A DNA stretch of 64,000 bases from Neocallimastix lanati (nom. inval.) (GCA_016946835.1 JACVTC010000086.1:477501-541500); one strand, 5' to 3'. Shown: positions 12,673-26,861, counted from the first letter of the stretch. The notes: generated by a model from the sequence alone, not told the origin. Made by a program: numbers and translations.

Positions 12673-14556
12673 TTATTCTTCTTTCTTTTCTTGCTCTTCT
12701 TGTACTGAATCTAAATTGATTCTAGTTTCTTCTTTTGAGTCCTTGATATTCTTATCTTCTTTTTGATCCTCAATACCTTTTTTTTCTGTTTCTTCTTTTT
12801 CTTCCTCTTCAATATCTTCTGGATTTGGAATCTTTTCTCCTAAAAGTCTTAATCCTATATACATAATTATTATGGCTACTGGAATTGAAATGTACCATGA
12901 AATACCTAAACCAGCTGGAATGTAACATATCACGACGGTAATGACGGCAACATAGATGGCATAGTATATTTGCGTCTGAACGTGAGCAATATGACTACAA
13001 CCAGAACCCATGGATGAGATAATGGTGGAATCGGAGATGGGGGAACAGTGATCTCCAAAAATGGATCCACTCAATACACCACTGACACAGAGAATAAGGA
13101 AATCCATGTCAGAACTGATGGCCCAGGATAAAGGAATGGCTAATGGCATTAAAATACCCATAGTACCGTAGGAGGTACCGGTGGCAAAAGATACTATGGA
13201 ACTAATGATGAAAATTAGGGCTGGTAATATGAATTTTGGAATGGTGTTCTTCAATACGGTGACTAAGTAGTCGGCGGTACCTAATTCTTTGGCAATATCC
13301 CCTAAGGACCAGGCAAGTAATAAAATGGCCCCGGTAAGAACAATGGTCTTCATACCGTTCACCCATTCTCCAATGGAATCTTCAAAGGATATCTTTTGGG
13401 CATACGCCATAGCAATACTCACCACAGAGGCAATAATGGCGGCTTGGAATAAGGCTACGGAGGAATCAGAATTGGCTAAGGCTTCAAAAACGCCTCGAAT
13501 GGATATTGGGGTACTCTTCATGAATTGTATTAATTCCTTATCCTCTCCTGCTAAAATGGCCTTATAACCGTTATAGTAGAAGGATAAGAGGGCAGTGACA
13601 ATTAAAGTACCAATAGGAATAATTCCATTCCAAATAGATAATTTAACACCTTCTATTGGTTTAACATCATCAAATTGGGAATTGCCTTTAAGAGATTCTT
13701 CTATTTCTTCTTCTTCCTTATCCTTAATTTTGTTGTTGCGTTGACGAGCTTTTTTCTCTGCTTCTTTCATAGGTCCAAATTCTCTTAAAGTAATGGCAGT
13801 CATAGCGACAAAAATCAAAGTTAAAATGTTGTAGAAACGGAATGGAATGGTTCTTAAGAAAATTCCAAATCCATTAACTTCCTCTCCAACTTCTTTAAAA
13901 CCTTCAACAATTAAACTTACTTCTAAACCAATCCAGGTGGAAATAATAGCAATACCTGCTACTGGAGCGGCAGTAGAATCAACAATAAAGGCCAACTTTT
14001 CTCTGGAAACCTTAAGACGATCGATCACCGGTCTCATCATTGGACCTACAATAAGTGAATTGGCACAGTCATCCACAAATACAAGAAGACCTAAAAATTC
14101 GGTGATCAATTGAGCTTTTCTTGGACTGTTAGCCTTCTTAGCTAAAGCTTTAGCTAATGCCATGGCTCCTCCCATTTTTGCAATGACTTGTATAAGTCCT
14201 CCGATAAGGACAATTTGAAGAAGAATACCGGCATTCCAGGCATCAGATAAGGTCTTAATGACTTGAGTACAGAGAGCCAAGTAGGCATTAATAAGACTAC
14301 TGACAATATTGAAATTTTTAGAACAAAGTAAAAATTCACCAACCATAACCCCAGCAAATAAGGAAGAAACGGATTCCTTGGTGATGAAGGCCAAGAAAAT
14401 AGCCACAAATGGTGGTAAAAGTGTCATAATGCCATAACGATCAGATTTTTCGGCTTTCTTAGCGGGGACGCTTTCCAGGTACCAAGCCATCCCAAAAAGA
14501 GCTAAGATGGTGAAGACGGTAGATACACTTAATATTATTAATGTTTTTGTTTTCAT
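12673..14556 (-). CDS. NhaC-superfamily Na+/H+ antiporter, 627 residues
   Basis: The protein exchanges Na+ for H+ (or a related small ion or organic acid couple) across a membrane. It has an N-terminal hydrophobic segment, then a dozen or so membrane segments. Signature stretches are FVDDCANSLIVGPMMRP near residue 160 and GDHCSPISDSTIISS near residue 495, both typical of the NhaC family and rich in polar residues inside membrane spans. A charged loop (residues about 265-290, KKARQRNNKIKDKEEEE) splits the two halves. The last 65 residues are an acidic Lys/Glu tail absent from short bacterial members. The start ATG is the first after an A/T-rich spacer. Base composition is clearly less AT-rich than any neighbour and no intron is visible, which fits descent from bacteria, but this is inference. 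The alternative is a generic YfcC/NhaC-like carrier of other specificity. Confidence 0.88.
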   Translation of the reverse strand: MKTKTLIILSVSTVFTILALFGMAWYLESVPAKKAEKSDRYGIMTLLPPFVAIFLAFITKESVSSLFAGVMVGEFLLCSKNFNIVSSLINAYLALCTQVIKTLSDAWNAGILLQIVLIGGLIQVIAKMGGAMALAKALAKKANSPRKAQLITEFLGLLVFVDDCANSLIVGPMMRPVIDRLKVSREKLAFIVDSTAAPVAGIAIISTWIGLEVSLIVEGFKEVGEEVNGFGIFLRTIPFRFYNILTLIFVAMTAITLREFGPMKEAEKKARQRNNKIKDKEEEEIEESLKGNSQFDDVKPIEGVKLSIWNGIIPIGTLIVTALLSFYYNGYKAILAGEDKELIQFMKSTPISIRGVFEALANSDSSVALFQAAIIASVVSIAMAYAQKISFEDSIGEWVNGMKTIVLTGAILLLAWSLGDIAKELGTADYLVTVLKNTIPKFILPALIFIISSIVSFATGTSYGTMGILMPLAIPLSWAISSDMDFLILCVSGVLSGSIFGDHCSPISDSTIISSMGSGCSHIAHVQTQIYYAIYVAVITVVICYIPAGLGISWYISIPVAIIIMYIGLRLLGEKIPNPEDIEEEEKEETEKKGIEDQKEDKNIKDSKEETRINLDSVQEEQEKKEE

Positions 14557-15255
14557 TGTTCTTTTATTATTTTTATTTTTATTTTTATTTTTTTTTTTTT
14601 TTTAATTTTTCTTTTTTTTTTTTTTTATTATTATATTTTTATTTTTATTTTTATTTTATTTTGATTATATAATTTCCTTATATAATTTTATTATACTAAA
14701 TAATGATAAAAAAAATAATAATAAAGGTGTATATATGAATATATAAAAAAGAATATATACATTATATTATAATAATAATAATAATAAAATAAGTCATATA
14801 AAAAGTGTAAAATAAAATGAGAAAGTTAGATATTTATTTAAAATATAAATAATAAATAATTGATGCTTTGCTTTCGTTAATAACAACAACGAATATATAT
14901 ATTTGAATAGTTTAGTTGGAAAACTTAAATCATAAAATGATAATAATAAAAAAAAAAGCTATAAAACTTTGATTTATAAAAATATTGATATCTTAATTGT
15001 GCCTATTAAAGTTTCCCTTTTATTTTACTTCATATTTTTTATTTTTTTTATTTTAACTTTATTTTATTTATTTATTTATTTACATAATTATTAAAAAAAA
15101 AAAAAATTTTTTTGCCTTACCTTTGCTTACTAAATAAAATTTTCCCTAATAATAATAATAAAAAAAAAAAAAAAAAAAAGTGAGAGAAAAAAAAAGTAAT
15201 AATATTTTTTAGATATGATACTACTGATATATCTTTTTTTGTTTTTAATAATTTC

Positions 15256-15309
<54 letters not shown>

Positions 15310-18049
15310 TTTTATTTATTTATTTATTGAAATATTCTTTTTTCTAAAATTTTATTTTTTTTTAGAGAAAAAAAAAAAAAATTTGCCAGATTTTTATTAT
15401 TATAATAAAAATATGAAATATAATAAAATGTAATAAAAAAAAATTAAATTAAATAAAATATAATATAAAATTAATTATATAAATTTAATATATTCAATTC
15501 TTATTATATCATGATTAGCCTATAAAAAGTTCAAAATTTAATTTAAATATATATAAAAAAAATAATAAAAAAAAAAAAAAAAAAATTTTTTTTATCCATA
15601 AAAATTAATTAAAAAAATATATAACAAAAAAAAAAAAAAAAAAAAAAAAATTACCATAAATTCATGTTTCACGGATCTTGATTTATGTCAAAAATAATTT
15701 TTTTTTTTTATTTTCTTCCCTTTTTTTTATTTTATTTTATTTTTTTTTATTTATTACTATTATTTTTACATAAATAAATAAATAATTAGATAAAAATATA
15801 AAAAAATATAATGGAATCAATAGAGACTATCCTTCTTTTTGGTTTAAATTTTTTATTTTAATAGTTAACTATTCAAAGAATAAATGAATTAAAATAAATA
15901 AAAAAAAAGTTATATCTATTAAAATACATCCTTTTTAATTCTATTTTTTTTTTTATTTTAAAAAAATATATATATATATAAACGGAATATAAAAAAAAAT
16001 TTTCTTTTTTAACAATTACGAAAATTTGATAAAATTTATTTTGATAAAAAAAAAATTTAATTTAAAATAACAATAATTAAATGTATTTTAATATATTTTA
16101 ATTTGTATTATTTGAATGACATAATGTATTAAGTATATATTTTATATTACAATATATATTATATATTTTATGTTTATATAAAATTTATACATATAATATA
16201 TTTATTTTATGTTAATATAAAATTTATACATATAATATATTTATTTTATGTTAATATAAAATTTATACTATAATATATTTATTTTATATTTATATTTATT
16301 ATATATTTATTTTATATAATTATTATATATTATATATATTTATTTTAGAGAAATGGACTAGTTTTTTTTATATATTTTATTATATTTATTTTATTCTATT
16401 TTATTTTATTTTACTTTTTTTATATTTTATATATTTTTTTGTTTTAGATTCTTATATATATTTCTTTATTTTATTTTTTTTTTAATATAGATATATAATT
16501 TTTATTTATTTATTTATTTATTTATCCATTATTTATATATATTTATTTTATTTATTTTATTTTATTTCTATTTGATTTGACAATCATAAATATGACAAAT
16601 AAATAAATAAATAAATAAATAAAAATTTAAAAAAAAAAAAAAGGTAAATTAATATATTATTTTAATTCAATTCATCCGTTTTAATATAAATACTTATATA
16701 TTGTATATAATAAAATAAATTTTAAAAATTAAAAAAAAAATTAAAAAAATTAAAAAAATGGGCAAAATATTAAATTGATTGATTAAGAAGAAAAATTTTA
16801 TTTTATTTTAGATGACACCAAAAAAAAAAAAAAAATTAGCCCTTTCAAAAAAAATAAAAAAAGTAATATAATATGACACAAATGACAACAATTAAAAAAA
16901 AAATTATCCTATGAAACAAATATTTTTATTTTTTTTCCTAAAATAATGTTGATATTATTTATTTATTATCTTTATTATTTATTAATAAATACTCCTTTTA
17001 TTATTATTTATTATTTATTATTTATTATTTATTATTTATTATTTATTATTTATTATTCCATTATTTATTATTTATTATTTATTATTTATTATTTATTTAA
17101 TATTTGTTATTAATTATTTAATTATTCATTATTTAATTATTTATTATTTATTATTTATTATTTATTATTTATTATTTATTATTTATTATTATTCAATTAT
17201 TATTTATTATTTATTATTTATTATTTATTATTCAATTATTCAATTATTCAAATATTTATTATTTATTATTTATTATTCAATTATTCAATTATTCAAATAT
17301 TTATTATTTATTATTATTATTAATTATTTTTTGTTTTTTTAAAAAAAAAAAAGACCTTGTATAATTGCTTTGTGATTATAAAAAATTATATTTTTTTTTT
17401 ATTAACCTTTTTTATATTCCTTGTCTAAAAAAAAAAAAATTTTAACTTTTACTATAATTTGTTTTTAATTCAATGATGAATGTTATATAATTAAGATATC
17501 AAATATAAATTAATTAATATAAATAAATAGGATTATTTAATTATCATTTTCATTATTATTCCCTTTGACAATACTGTATTATTATTAGGTATTGAATTAT
17601 AATTATTGAATTATAATAATTATTAACAATTTTATATAATGAATTTTTTAGATGGGTAAAGTTTGTGAAAAATTAGTTATAAAGACGATACTATGGATTC
17701 ATTCATAATTCAATTTTAATATATATATATATAATACTTAAAATAATTATTATTTCATTTTCATTTTTTTTATTGTAATAGGATAATTTTGAGCTTAAAG
17801 TGCTTTTATTAAAGAAACTTTTTTTTTTTATTTAATAATTGTAAATTAGAATACATAAAAATATAATAATATATATATATATTATTGAAAATCAATATAT
17901 ATATAAATGTTAATAAGTAATATTTCAGTAAAATTTTATAATACAAAATAATTATAAAAGAAATTAACCAATAAAATTGTTTGTCGTAATTTGTATTTTA
18001 TTTCTTAATATTTTTCTTTTTATTCTACATTTTTTTTTTTAAAGTGATA

Positions 18050-18108
<59 letters not shown>

Positions 18109-18239
18109 AAAAAGGATACTCTTTCTAATATCTCTATTTTCTGAGTTACTATTACTATTATCATCATCTTTTTTTTTTTTTTTTTTTTTATCTTTAATTA
18201 TAGTATCCTATATTTTATTATACTTGGGCAAGAAAGGTT
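14557..18239. other. Long low-complexity interval with microsatellites
   Basis: Nothing gene-like is visible. Notable parts are a TTA triplet array at about 15252-15310, tandem copies of a 35-bp A/T unit at about 16140-16275, a TTATTATTTA-type array at about 16990-17330, poly-A blocks near 15163, 15568 and 15627, and an ATT array at 18047-18106. Confidence 0.6.
16990..17330. repeat. TTATTATTTA-type satellite
   Basis: Some 340 bp built from units ATTTATT and ATTCAATT in irregular order, with a duplicated sub-block (ATTCAATTATTCAATTATTC) at about 17226-17256 and 17274-17300. Similar but shorter arrays occur near 24445-24540 and 31260-31380. Confidence 0.8.
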
Positions 18240-19698
18240 CTAAAATTTTTTCATGAATAGAAAAATCTGGCGCTACTTCACACAGATAATCCAAAATATC
18301 TTACAAAGCCTACATCTTTTGATTCAGGCCTTTCAAAATGGACAAAAATAGCCTTAATCATGTGACATATGGATTTTGAGACTTATCGCTTTCGGCGTTG
18401 ATGGGAATTTGAAGGTTTTTATCATAGTAGGAACTCTTACTTAAGGTTTGCATGGCCTCATATCCCCGAAAATAAGAACTAGATTTTACATTTACATACA
18501 ATTTTTATATTTAAATTTTTAATGAATTTATCCAGTAGTAAATATTTATTCTCCAATGTAAAACACTTTATACTTCAGTGAAGGAAATATATCGATACAA
18601 CTATTAAAATAGTGAACATGACGCTCATTATGGAATAAAGATCTTGCCATTGCCAAATAAGTACAGAATTTAGTAGTTTTATCATTGTATGGGGAATCGT
18701 TTGATAATGTCTCTTTACAATGTTAAGTAATCTAGTGTAATGTAACTATCGACCATTCTATCGATGATATTTCATCAACGCTTTCGGAACGACGAACAAT
18801 ATTGGAATGTAATGTTTATTCAGGAAAGGCATCCAGAATCATAAAATTAATATATTTAGGAAAATATTCAACAAATCACCACCGATAGGATCATATTTTT
18901 TTTTTCAGTTTCGTTTAAGGAAAGCGAAGGATTCAAATGATAGAAAATATATACCAATGATTTACTTTGTCTTTCATGAGAATTTAATTCTTTTTCTATG
19001 TAATTCATGGAAAATATAATGAATAATGAACTCTAATATCTAAATAGACATATCTTTTCATATTGTATTATCTTTTTCTTGAACATTTATTTGAAAATAG
19101 ATAATATAAATCAATATTGGTGTATTCATTGTATAAATCCTAATAACGTTCATTCGTCCAATTACTATAATCTTGATTTTCATTTTCACTTTCATTATTT
19201 CTTCTATTTATATATAATCATCGAAGTTCGTCGATTGATATGATATATCCTTTTTTAAATATACAATATATATTTATAATTGGTAAACATCTCCAGAGAT
19301 TGAAATTTTTCTTTAAAAAAAATTTTTTTTTTTTTTTTTGTTCGTTAAAAAGTTTATTTCATATTTTCTATATATAATAAGAATTATAATATTTTTTTTA
19401 TTAATTATGTTTTATGTAATTATCCTTAATACTTTCAATAATTTTTAAAATCGTAATATTTTTTATAATATTTATAGTGAGAATCATGAGATTGTGTCCC
19501 TCTTTAATTTCTTTTAAAGAACTATTAATATCTTATTATTATTTAATTTCAAATTTGTATTTCTTTTTTCTAAGTTTAAAAATTATTATGAAAAGGTGGT
19601 AAATAATTCTTCTTCTTCATCAAACCTTATAATATTTCGTTCAGAAACTTTTTTTTTCAGAATTGTAATTGACCCACAGAATCTGTTTTAATAAAAAT

Positions 19699-19740
<42 letters not shown>

Positions 19741-20110
19741 TTTATTTTATTTTTTTTAAACATATTTAAATATTGGATCATACACACACAAAAATTATAA
19801 TGATCATCAGAAGAATAAGCAATACGGGCACTATTCAACGACCCTTATTTAGAAAAGAGATTTTCACCTTCATCCTTAATGGCAAGATGGGAGTACTTTT
19901 TTTTTTGATTAGTTGATCTTTATCTAAAGGCTTGGTTTAATTTTTTTATTTTATTTTTTTTTTAAGTAAAGATTTCTTTCTTTTTCTAAGGGCTTGACTT
20001 TATTTTTTTTTTTTTTGAGTAAAGATTCTTTCTCTTAATAAAGTAAATTCACAAAAAAAAAAAACACTTATTTATTAACATGGAGAATTATTCCATGATA
20101 ACCATCCTTT
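18240..20110 (-). pseudogene. Traces of a decayed or multi-exon gene of unknown function
   Basis: The plus-strand sequence here is clearly richer in G/C and less repetitive than its surroundings, and on the minus strand short peptide-like stretches appear between stops. Examples, in gene order, are AIKDEGENLFSK with GSLNSARIAYSS (about 19880-19800), SERNIIRFDEEEELFTT (about 19660-19610), NYIEKELNSHERQSKSLVYI (about 19010), RSLFHNERHVHYFNSCIDIF (about 18660-18590), YEAMQTLSKSSYYDKNLQIP (about 18465-18405) and LCEVAPDFSIHEKIL (about 18285-18240). The first stretch resembles the start of a TPR unit, which is weak evidence. Frame changes could be introns or decay. I do not recognise a family. Confidence 0.35.
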
Positions 20111-22156
20111 AAAAGTGTTTTTTTTTTTTTGCCTTTTCAATATTATTATTATTACTTGGAGAAGGAAGACTCCCCCCCAAAAAAAAAGGAGAAAATAATT
20201 TTTTTGAAATTTTTTTTGTTGATTCCATTTTAAAAAGAAATATCTATGGATTGAGTTTACAAAAAAAAAAATTTTTTTTTTTTCATATTTCATGTAAGGT
20301 AATGTAATAAAATGATCAATTGGTAATATTAAATAAAATATCTTTTATGAATAATTAGAAGATATATTCTTGAAATTAATTCACCTACTTCTTCAGTCAG
20401 TAATAGGAGAAATTTAATTAGCCTATTTGATTTTGAAATAACTTTATTGATTATTTACACAACATATTTTTTAAAATAAAAAAGACTTTTAATAAATTGA
20501 TAGGGTGAAATATAGAAACTTTGATAGCTTTAAAAAATATATATATATATTCAATAATTTTGTGTGGGATTTGAAATCATTTTCAACTAATTTTCTTAAA
20601 TATTTTAGATCAAGCATGTTTATTTTTTATTTTTTGATTCTAAATAAGACCATCATATTGCTATTAATCATTTGAACAAAATATTACAAGTTTTTAATAA
20701 TTATTACAGAAGAAAAACTTAAAAATTATTACATTTCATTTAGAGTTGCTTCCACACCATCAATATCAACTATCATCAAAATATAATAAAAACAAAAACA
20801 AAAACAAAATATATATATATATATATCACAAATTTCAAATGAATTTTATTATTATTATTGATTTCAGATATAGTCATATCATAAAAATATATCTATATAT
20901 ATATTTGTCATTTTTTTTTTTTTTTTTTTTTTACAAACATGCCATCCATCTCTTAATGGTAAATTACCTATTAAAAAATTGTTACAGAATAATATATATA
21001 TATTTTTTTTATTGAAATATGAAATGTTTTGATTTATAGATTTTCAAAAGAAAATGAATGAATAATTATCATTTCATATGTGTTATTATCATAATCATAA
21101 TCATAATCATAATCATCAATTCTATTATCCTTAGTATTAAAATCGTTTTCATTATATAATTTTCATCGGTGAGTTATTTCATCTATTTCTATTTTTTTTT
21201 TTTTTAATTTTATTTTCCTTCATTTTCTTATTAGAAAGATTTATATCTTTCTAATTTTGATCCTTTAGCTTCATAGTTATTACAATGATAATATAATATT
21301 TAAATTGGTTAATTTCAAAAGGAAATGAATTGGTATTTTTCATATTTTTTATCATATCAAATAAAGTAAAATTATAAAAATTCCATATAAACTTTGATAA
21401 AATAGTTTTAGTTGCCCATGTCATCCCTTTTGAGTAAGAGAATAAATGAAGAACATTATCATCTTTTTTTTTATTTTGTAATTCTATATTTATATCTGAA
21501 TTAGTAAATAAACTAACCATACTCCATTTAATCATTGATGGAACTAGTCATCAGTAAATTATTCATATTTTCATTCCGAAATATATTTTAGAAATTGAAG
21601 AATTATATTAGAGATAATATAGGGTTTCATAATTTCTTCAGAATTCGTGTTTTTTAATCATGGATTAAATATATATATATATTTTCTTTTATTTTATTTA
21701 ATTATAATAATAATAATGTTAAAAAAAAAAAAAGGTTAATAAATGTAAATATATAATATAATGTGGAATATATATTCTTGTTTTTTTTTTTTTTTTTTTT
21801 TTTTTTTTATTATTATTATTATTATATAATATATACATATATTTTAATTTTTCTTTATTATTATTATCATTAGTAGTACTGAGTAGATGATTTGTACATT
21901 TCTGAGTATCTTCTAAGATTGGACAATAAAGGGAAATAAAAAAAATATATATATATGGCAGTTGTAAAGAAAGATTGAATTAACTAACAACAGTAAATTC
22001 TAATTTTTAAAAGATAAGAAATAGAATAATAATAATTATAATAATAATAATAATTATATTATTATTATTATTGTTATTATTATTAAAATTATTGATCATG
22101 ATAATTATAAAATATATATATATATATATTAATAGATATTTAAATTATTATTATTA

Positions 22157-22199
<43 letters not shown>

Positions 22200-22353
22200 C
22201 TATATTATTATTATTATCTTTAAAGATGACCCTAATACCTTCCATCATGAGAGCTGAAGAATATTTCTTTTCACCATACCTCCTTTTATCTTAATGAAAA
22301 TGATGATATAAATAATTATTTAATTCATATTTAATAAAATTAATAAAAATAAT

Positions 22354-22392
<39 letters not shown>

Positions 22393-22645
22393 TTCAAAAA
22401 TATAACATTATTTTTATAATATTCTATTTATTGTTATTTTTCTTCCCTAAATAAACATTCGAAATAATTAATGTTCTTAATACTATATAATATAATGAGA
22501 TATAATGATATATTTCTATCGATCTATCATAATATATTGTGTATAATAATAAAATAATAATTATTTATATAATATTTTAAAAACAAAATATATAAAAAAA
22601 ATAAAAAAATAAAAATGTAAATAATTAATAATAATGATAATTAAA

Positions 22646-22678
<33 letters not shown>

Positions 22679-22743
22679 TATAAAAATAATAATAATTAAT
22701 AAAAAAATAAACAATAAATATAAAAACATTAAAAATGAGCTTA

Positions 22744-22781
<38 letters not shown>

Positions 22782-22859
22782 TAATTAATAATAATATTAA
22801 TAATAAATAAATAAAAGCTATCATTAACATAAAAATATTAATTCAACTATATCAACTAT
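20111..22859. other. AT-rich interval without a clear gene
   Basis: Holds poly-T at about 22161-22199, TA repeats at about 22362-22391, AAT arrays near 22640-22680, and a copy-pair of T-rich repeats near 21780-21810. A minus-strand frame of 94 codons at 21251-21535 is less simple than its surroundings (SYSKGMTWATKTILSKFIWN) but has no recognisable domain and may be a relic. Confidence 0.5.
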
Positions 22860-23560
22860 AAATAATAAAGATGTCAATGAAGTAAAAAGATTTGTAAAAA
22901 ATAATAGCAATTCAAAAAAAAAGACATAAAATACTTAAAACTAACATTTCTAATTGTAATTGTCTTCAATTTTTAATGGAAAGGTATCAAAACTAATCTA
23001 AATCTAATTTTGATATATCACCAATTACAGAAAAATTAGTTAAGGATGAAAAAGAATACATTTACTTTATTATTATATTATTTTTTTTGATAATTTGAAA
23101 TTTTATAATAATTGAATTTATATATATAATTTATTACTTCATTAAAAAAATAAAATAAAATAAAATAAAAAGTGACGTCTCTTCCAGATTTAAACCAAAA
23201 TTTTGAAAAATATAAAAATCTCAACCAATAAATAAATATTTAATTGACGTATTCGATAAAGATAACATAAATATTGATAAATTTAAAAAAAATTTTTTTT
23301 ATTTTTTTTTGTTTAACCACGGAGTAGATATAAATAAAGAAGGAAACAGTGGTAATAATTTAACACCTATTTAGCTGAACATGGATAATGAAATTCCATT
23401 ATTTTAATTTATATGATGTTGATTAAAAAAATATTTAGTTAAATATGAAGCTGATATAAATAAAATGGAAAAAAAAATTATGGAAAACCTTCATTATTTA
23501 ATGCATGTAAAAAAAAGGAAATGAAGACAAGAAAAAAAAAATATTCAATACATAAAATAT
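22860..23560 (+). pseudogene. Ankyrin-repeat gene relic
   Basis: Across several frames the plus strand spells ankyrin-like pieces: DVNEVKRFVKNN near 22870, NHGVDINKEGN near 23313, YLVKYEADINKME near 23430 and YGKPSLFNACKKGNE near 23478. The spacing of about 33-40 residues and the pattern of hydrophobic helix followed by G/E-ADINK are those of ankyrin repeats. Stops and poly-A/poly-T insertions break every frame, so this is a dead copy of a family that has living members at 4145-6934, 46111-52038 and 55959-61592. Confidence 0.6.
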
Positions 23561-26500
23561 TAAAGAGTAAATTATATATGAATAAAATTTCATTATAATA
23601 TTTAATGATCTTTTTTTATTCTTTTTTAAAATTTTAACCAATTTTTTTTTTTTTTTAATATTTATTTTGTTTCCATTTTATTTATTTTTAATATTAATTA
23701 AAGTTCATCAAAAAAAAAATAATCTTAATTTAGAATTATAAATTAATTCAAAAAATGTTCAAAATTCTAATATTAACAATAAATAAAATAAATTTTATTA
23801 AAAACATTTATAAAGTGGTTTTTATAAAACAATTTTCACTCTTAAATTGTTAAAAAAAAAAATTGTTATTTTTTGCTTTATGATAAGTTTTACTATTAAT
23901 TTTAATTTTTATATTTTGGTCCTTTAACAAAAAATATATATATATATATATTTATATATTTCAAGTTTTTATCCTGGTGGTTTGTACTCGGAACTAAACA
24001 CATATAAGATTTCTTGATCTATCACACGATTACTTTCTGAATTTATATGGGGCAATTTTCATCCTCCTAGGGTGTTTTTCTCTATTTATATAAAGTTGGT
24101 ATTCTCTCACCATGGTAAGTATCCTTGTTGCTAGACTTTATAATTTGCTAGTGCAGAGAGGACTTGATCTCTGAGAGGATTAGTATAGTCGTTCCTCCTT
24201 TGATAAATGGTTCAAGAGATCACTAAAAAAGAAGCCCGTCTTATAAAGTAGTATATAGGGAATGTCTTTCATATTAGCCTTTCTTACAAAGAATCCAATG
24301 AGAATCTGATATGTTTAAGGGTGATACTGGACCTTCCCTCTCATTAATTCTAGTCTACAAAAACAAAATTATAAAGTTCTTTCATTAAAGGGAAAATAGA
24401 AATAAAATTTTAGATTTAAAGTTAAAAAAAAAAAAAAAAAGATATTTATTATTTATTATATATTATTTAATAATAAATACCTCTTTTTATTATTTATTAT
24501 TTATTATTTATTTATTATTTATTATTTATAATAAATAATTCATGATTAATAATAAAATTCACTGTTATTTGTGTTGAACTATTTACTTTAAAAAAAATTA
24601 TGTACATATATTTACGTTGAACTTCAATATATTAATGTATAATGTCAGATGATTTTTATTTCCTTATTTATAAATATATAGATAAAAAAAATTTTTTAAG
24701 ATTTAGGCAATGCTAAATGTTAATATAAGAACATTTTTTTATTTTTTTTATATAATATTAAATTTTATTATTTATTAAAACTTTTAAACCAAGTTTTACT
24801 TTGCAAATATTTCTATTTAAGTTTCATTATATATCACATTATTAATTTAAATAATTATAATTTATTAAAATAAATAAATAAAAAAAAAAAAAGATACATT
24901 ATATATTTATTAATTATTGAAATAATAATAATAATAATAATAAATAATAAATAATAATAATAATAATAATAATAAAATAATAATAATAAATAATAATAGT
25001 AATAAATAATAATATTAATAATAATGATAATAATAATAAATAATAATAGTAATAATAATAAATAATAATTAATAGAACTAATAACAATGAAAGTGATACA
25101 AGTAAATCATAATAATAATGTCATGAACAACTTTAGTCATAATGAATGTAACAATTTTTGAAATTTAATATAAAATATTTATATATTTTATATTTTACAT
25201 TAATTGCATATAGAAAAGTATAATAAATAATAAAATATAAATTATTTAAATTAAAATTTATTATATTGTATTTATTTATTTATTTATTTATATTTATTTA
25301 TTTATTTTTTACCATTTATTTTTTTATTTATATATTAATTGATATTGATTTGTTTATAGGCAATTAAGGCTTTTTTTTAATATTGAAATATGTCTCAAAT
25401 TTAATAAAAAAAAATTAAATGATTTTATGAAAACCTTTTAATTATAATTATTAATTATAAAATTTATTTATTTATTATTTATTATTTATTTATTTTAATT
25501 TATTTATTTATTAACTATCTATATATCCATCCATTTATTTATTTATGAATTTTATTTTTATTCCATTTCACAATAAAATGTATTTTAATATTAATTTAAC
25601 TATAACCAATAAATTAAAAATTTAAAGTCTCACATTTTCATTTTTTTTTTTTCATTTTAGTATTATTTAAAAGAAAAAACGAAATTTTAAAACAGAAGTT
25701 ACACACACACACACAAACCTATATATATTAATATTATATATAATATATTATATTAATATGTAATATATAAATATGTAATACATATAAATTTATGTATAAT
25801 AATTAATTATTATTTATAAATTTAACTAAAATATTAATCATATATATTAATCATGATTATGTATAAATTAATTATTATATATATATTAATTATTATTTAA
25901 TCACTATGTATAAATTAATTATTATCTATACCAAATAATAAAAAAAAAAAAAATTTTTTTTTTAAAATATTTAAAATGTTTAATATAATAAAAATAAATA
26001 ATAAATATATATTATTTTAATCTATTAATATTAATAAATATTTCCAATGTTGTTAATAATTAATTATATATTAAATCCATGATGTTAATTTTATTAATCC
26101 ATGAATCCATGTTCATCCATGATATTAATTAATGAATATATTAAATAAAATGAAAAAAAAAAAATTTTTTTTTTCTTTTTATTGGCATCATTTCCTCCAC
26201 ACAAACAATATTTTTTGCATTTTTTTTTTTTTTTTTTTTTTAATTTCTATCATCATCATTTCTATTTCAATGAATAATTTACTATATTACTATTCATACT
26301 AAAAATATATATATAAAATAAAAAAAATATAAATATAAATATAAATATAGGTATTTTCCTAACACTTAATAATAACTATTTATATTTATATTTAATAAAT
26401 ATAAAACAAAATAAAACAAAATAAAAAAATAATAAAAAAAAAAAAAAAGAAAAATTATAAATAACTAAATAGATTAAGAGTTTAATGTTTCTTATATTTA

Positions 26501-26627
26501 TTAATTTTACTATTATTATTTCTTTATTTTTTATTTTTTTTTTTTTTTTTTTTATTTTTATTTTTCATATATTATTATTATTTTTTTTTTTTTTTTTCTT
26601 TTTTAATTTTGGTATTTTTTTTTTTTT

Positions 26628-26658
<31 letters not shown>

Positions 26659-26826
26659 TTTTTTTTTGATAATTAAAACTAATGGATATGCTATAATAAT
26701 AATAATAATAAAAAAAAAAAAAAAAAACTGATATTAATTCTAAAATTTTATTTTTATTTTTATTTTTATTTATTTACTGTTGATGGTAAAATTTACATAA
26801 AAAAAAAAAAAGTTTAAGCGTTATGA

Positions 26827-26861
<35 letters not shown>

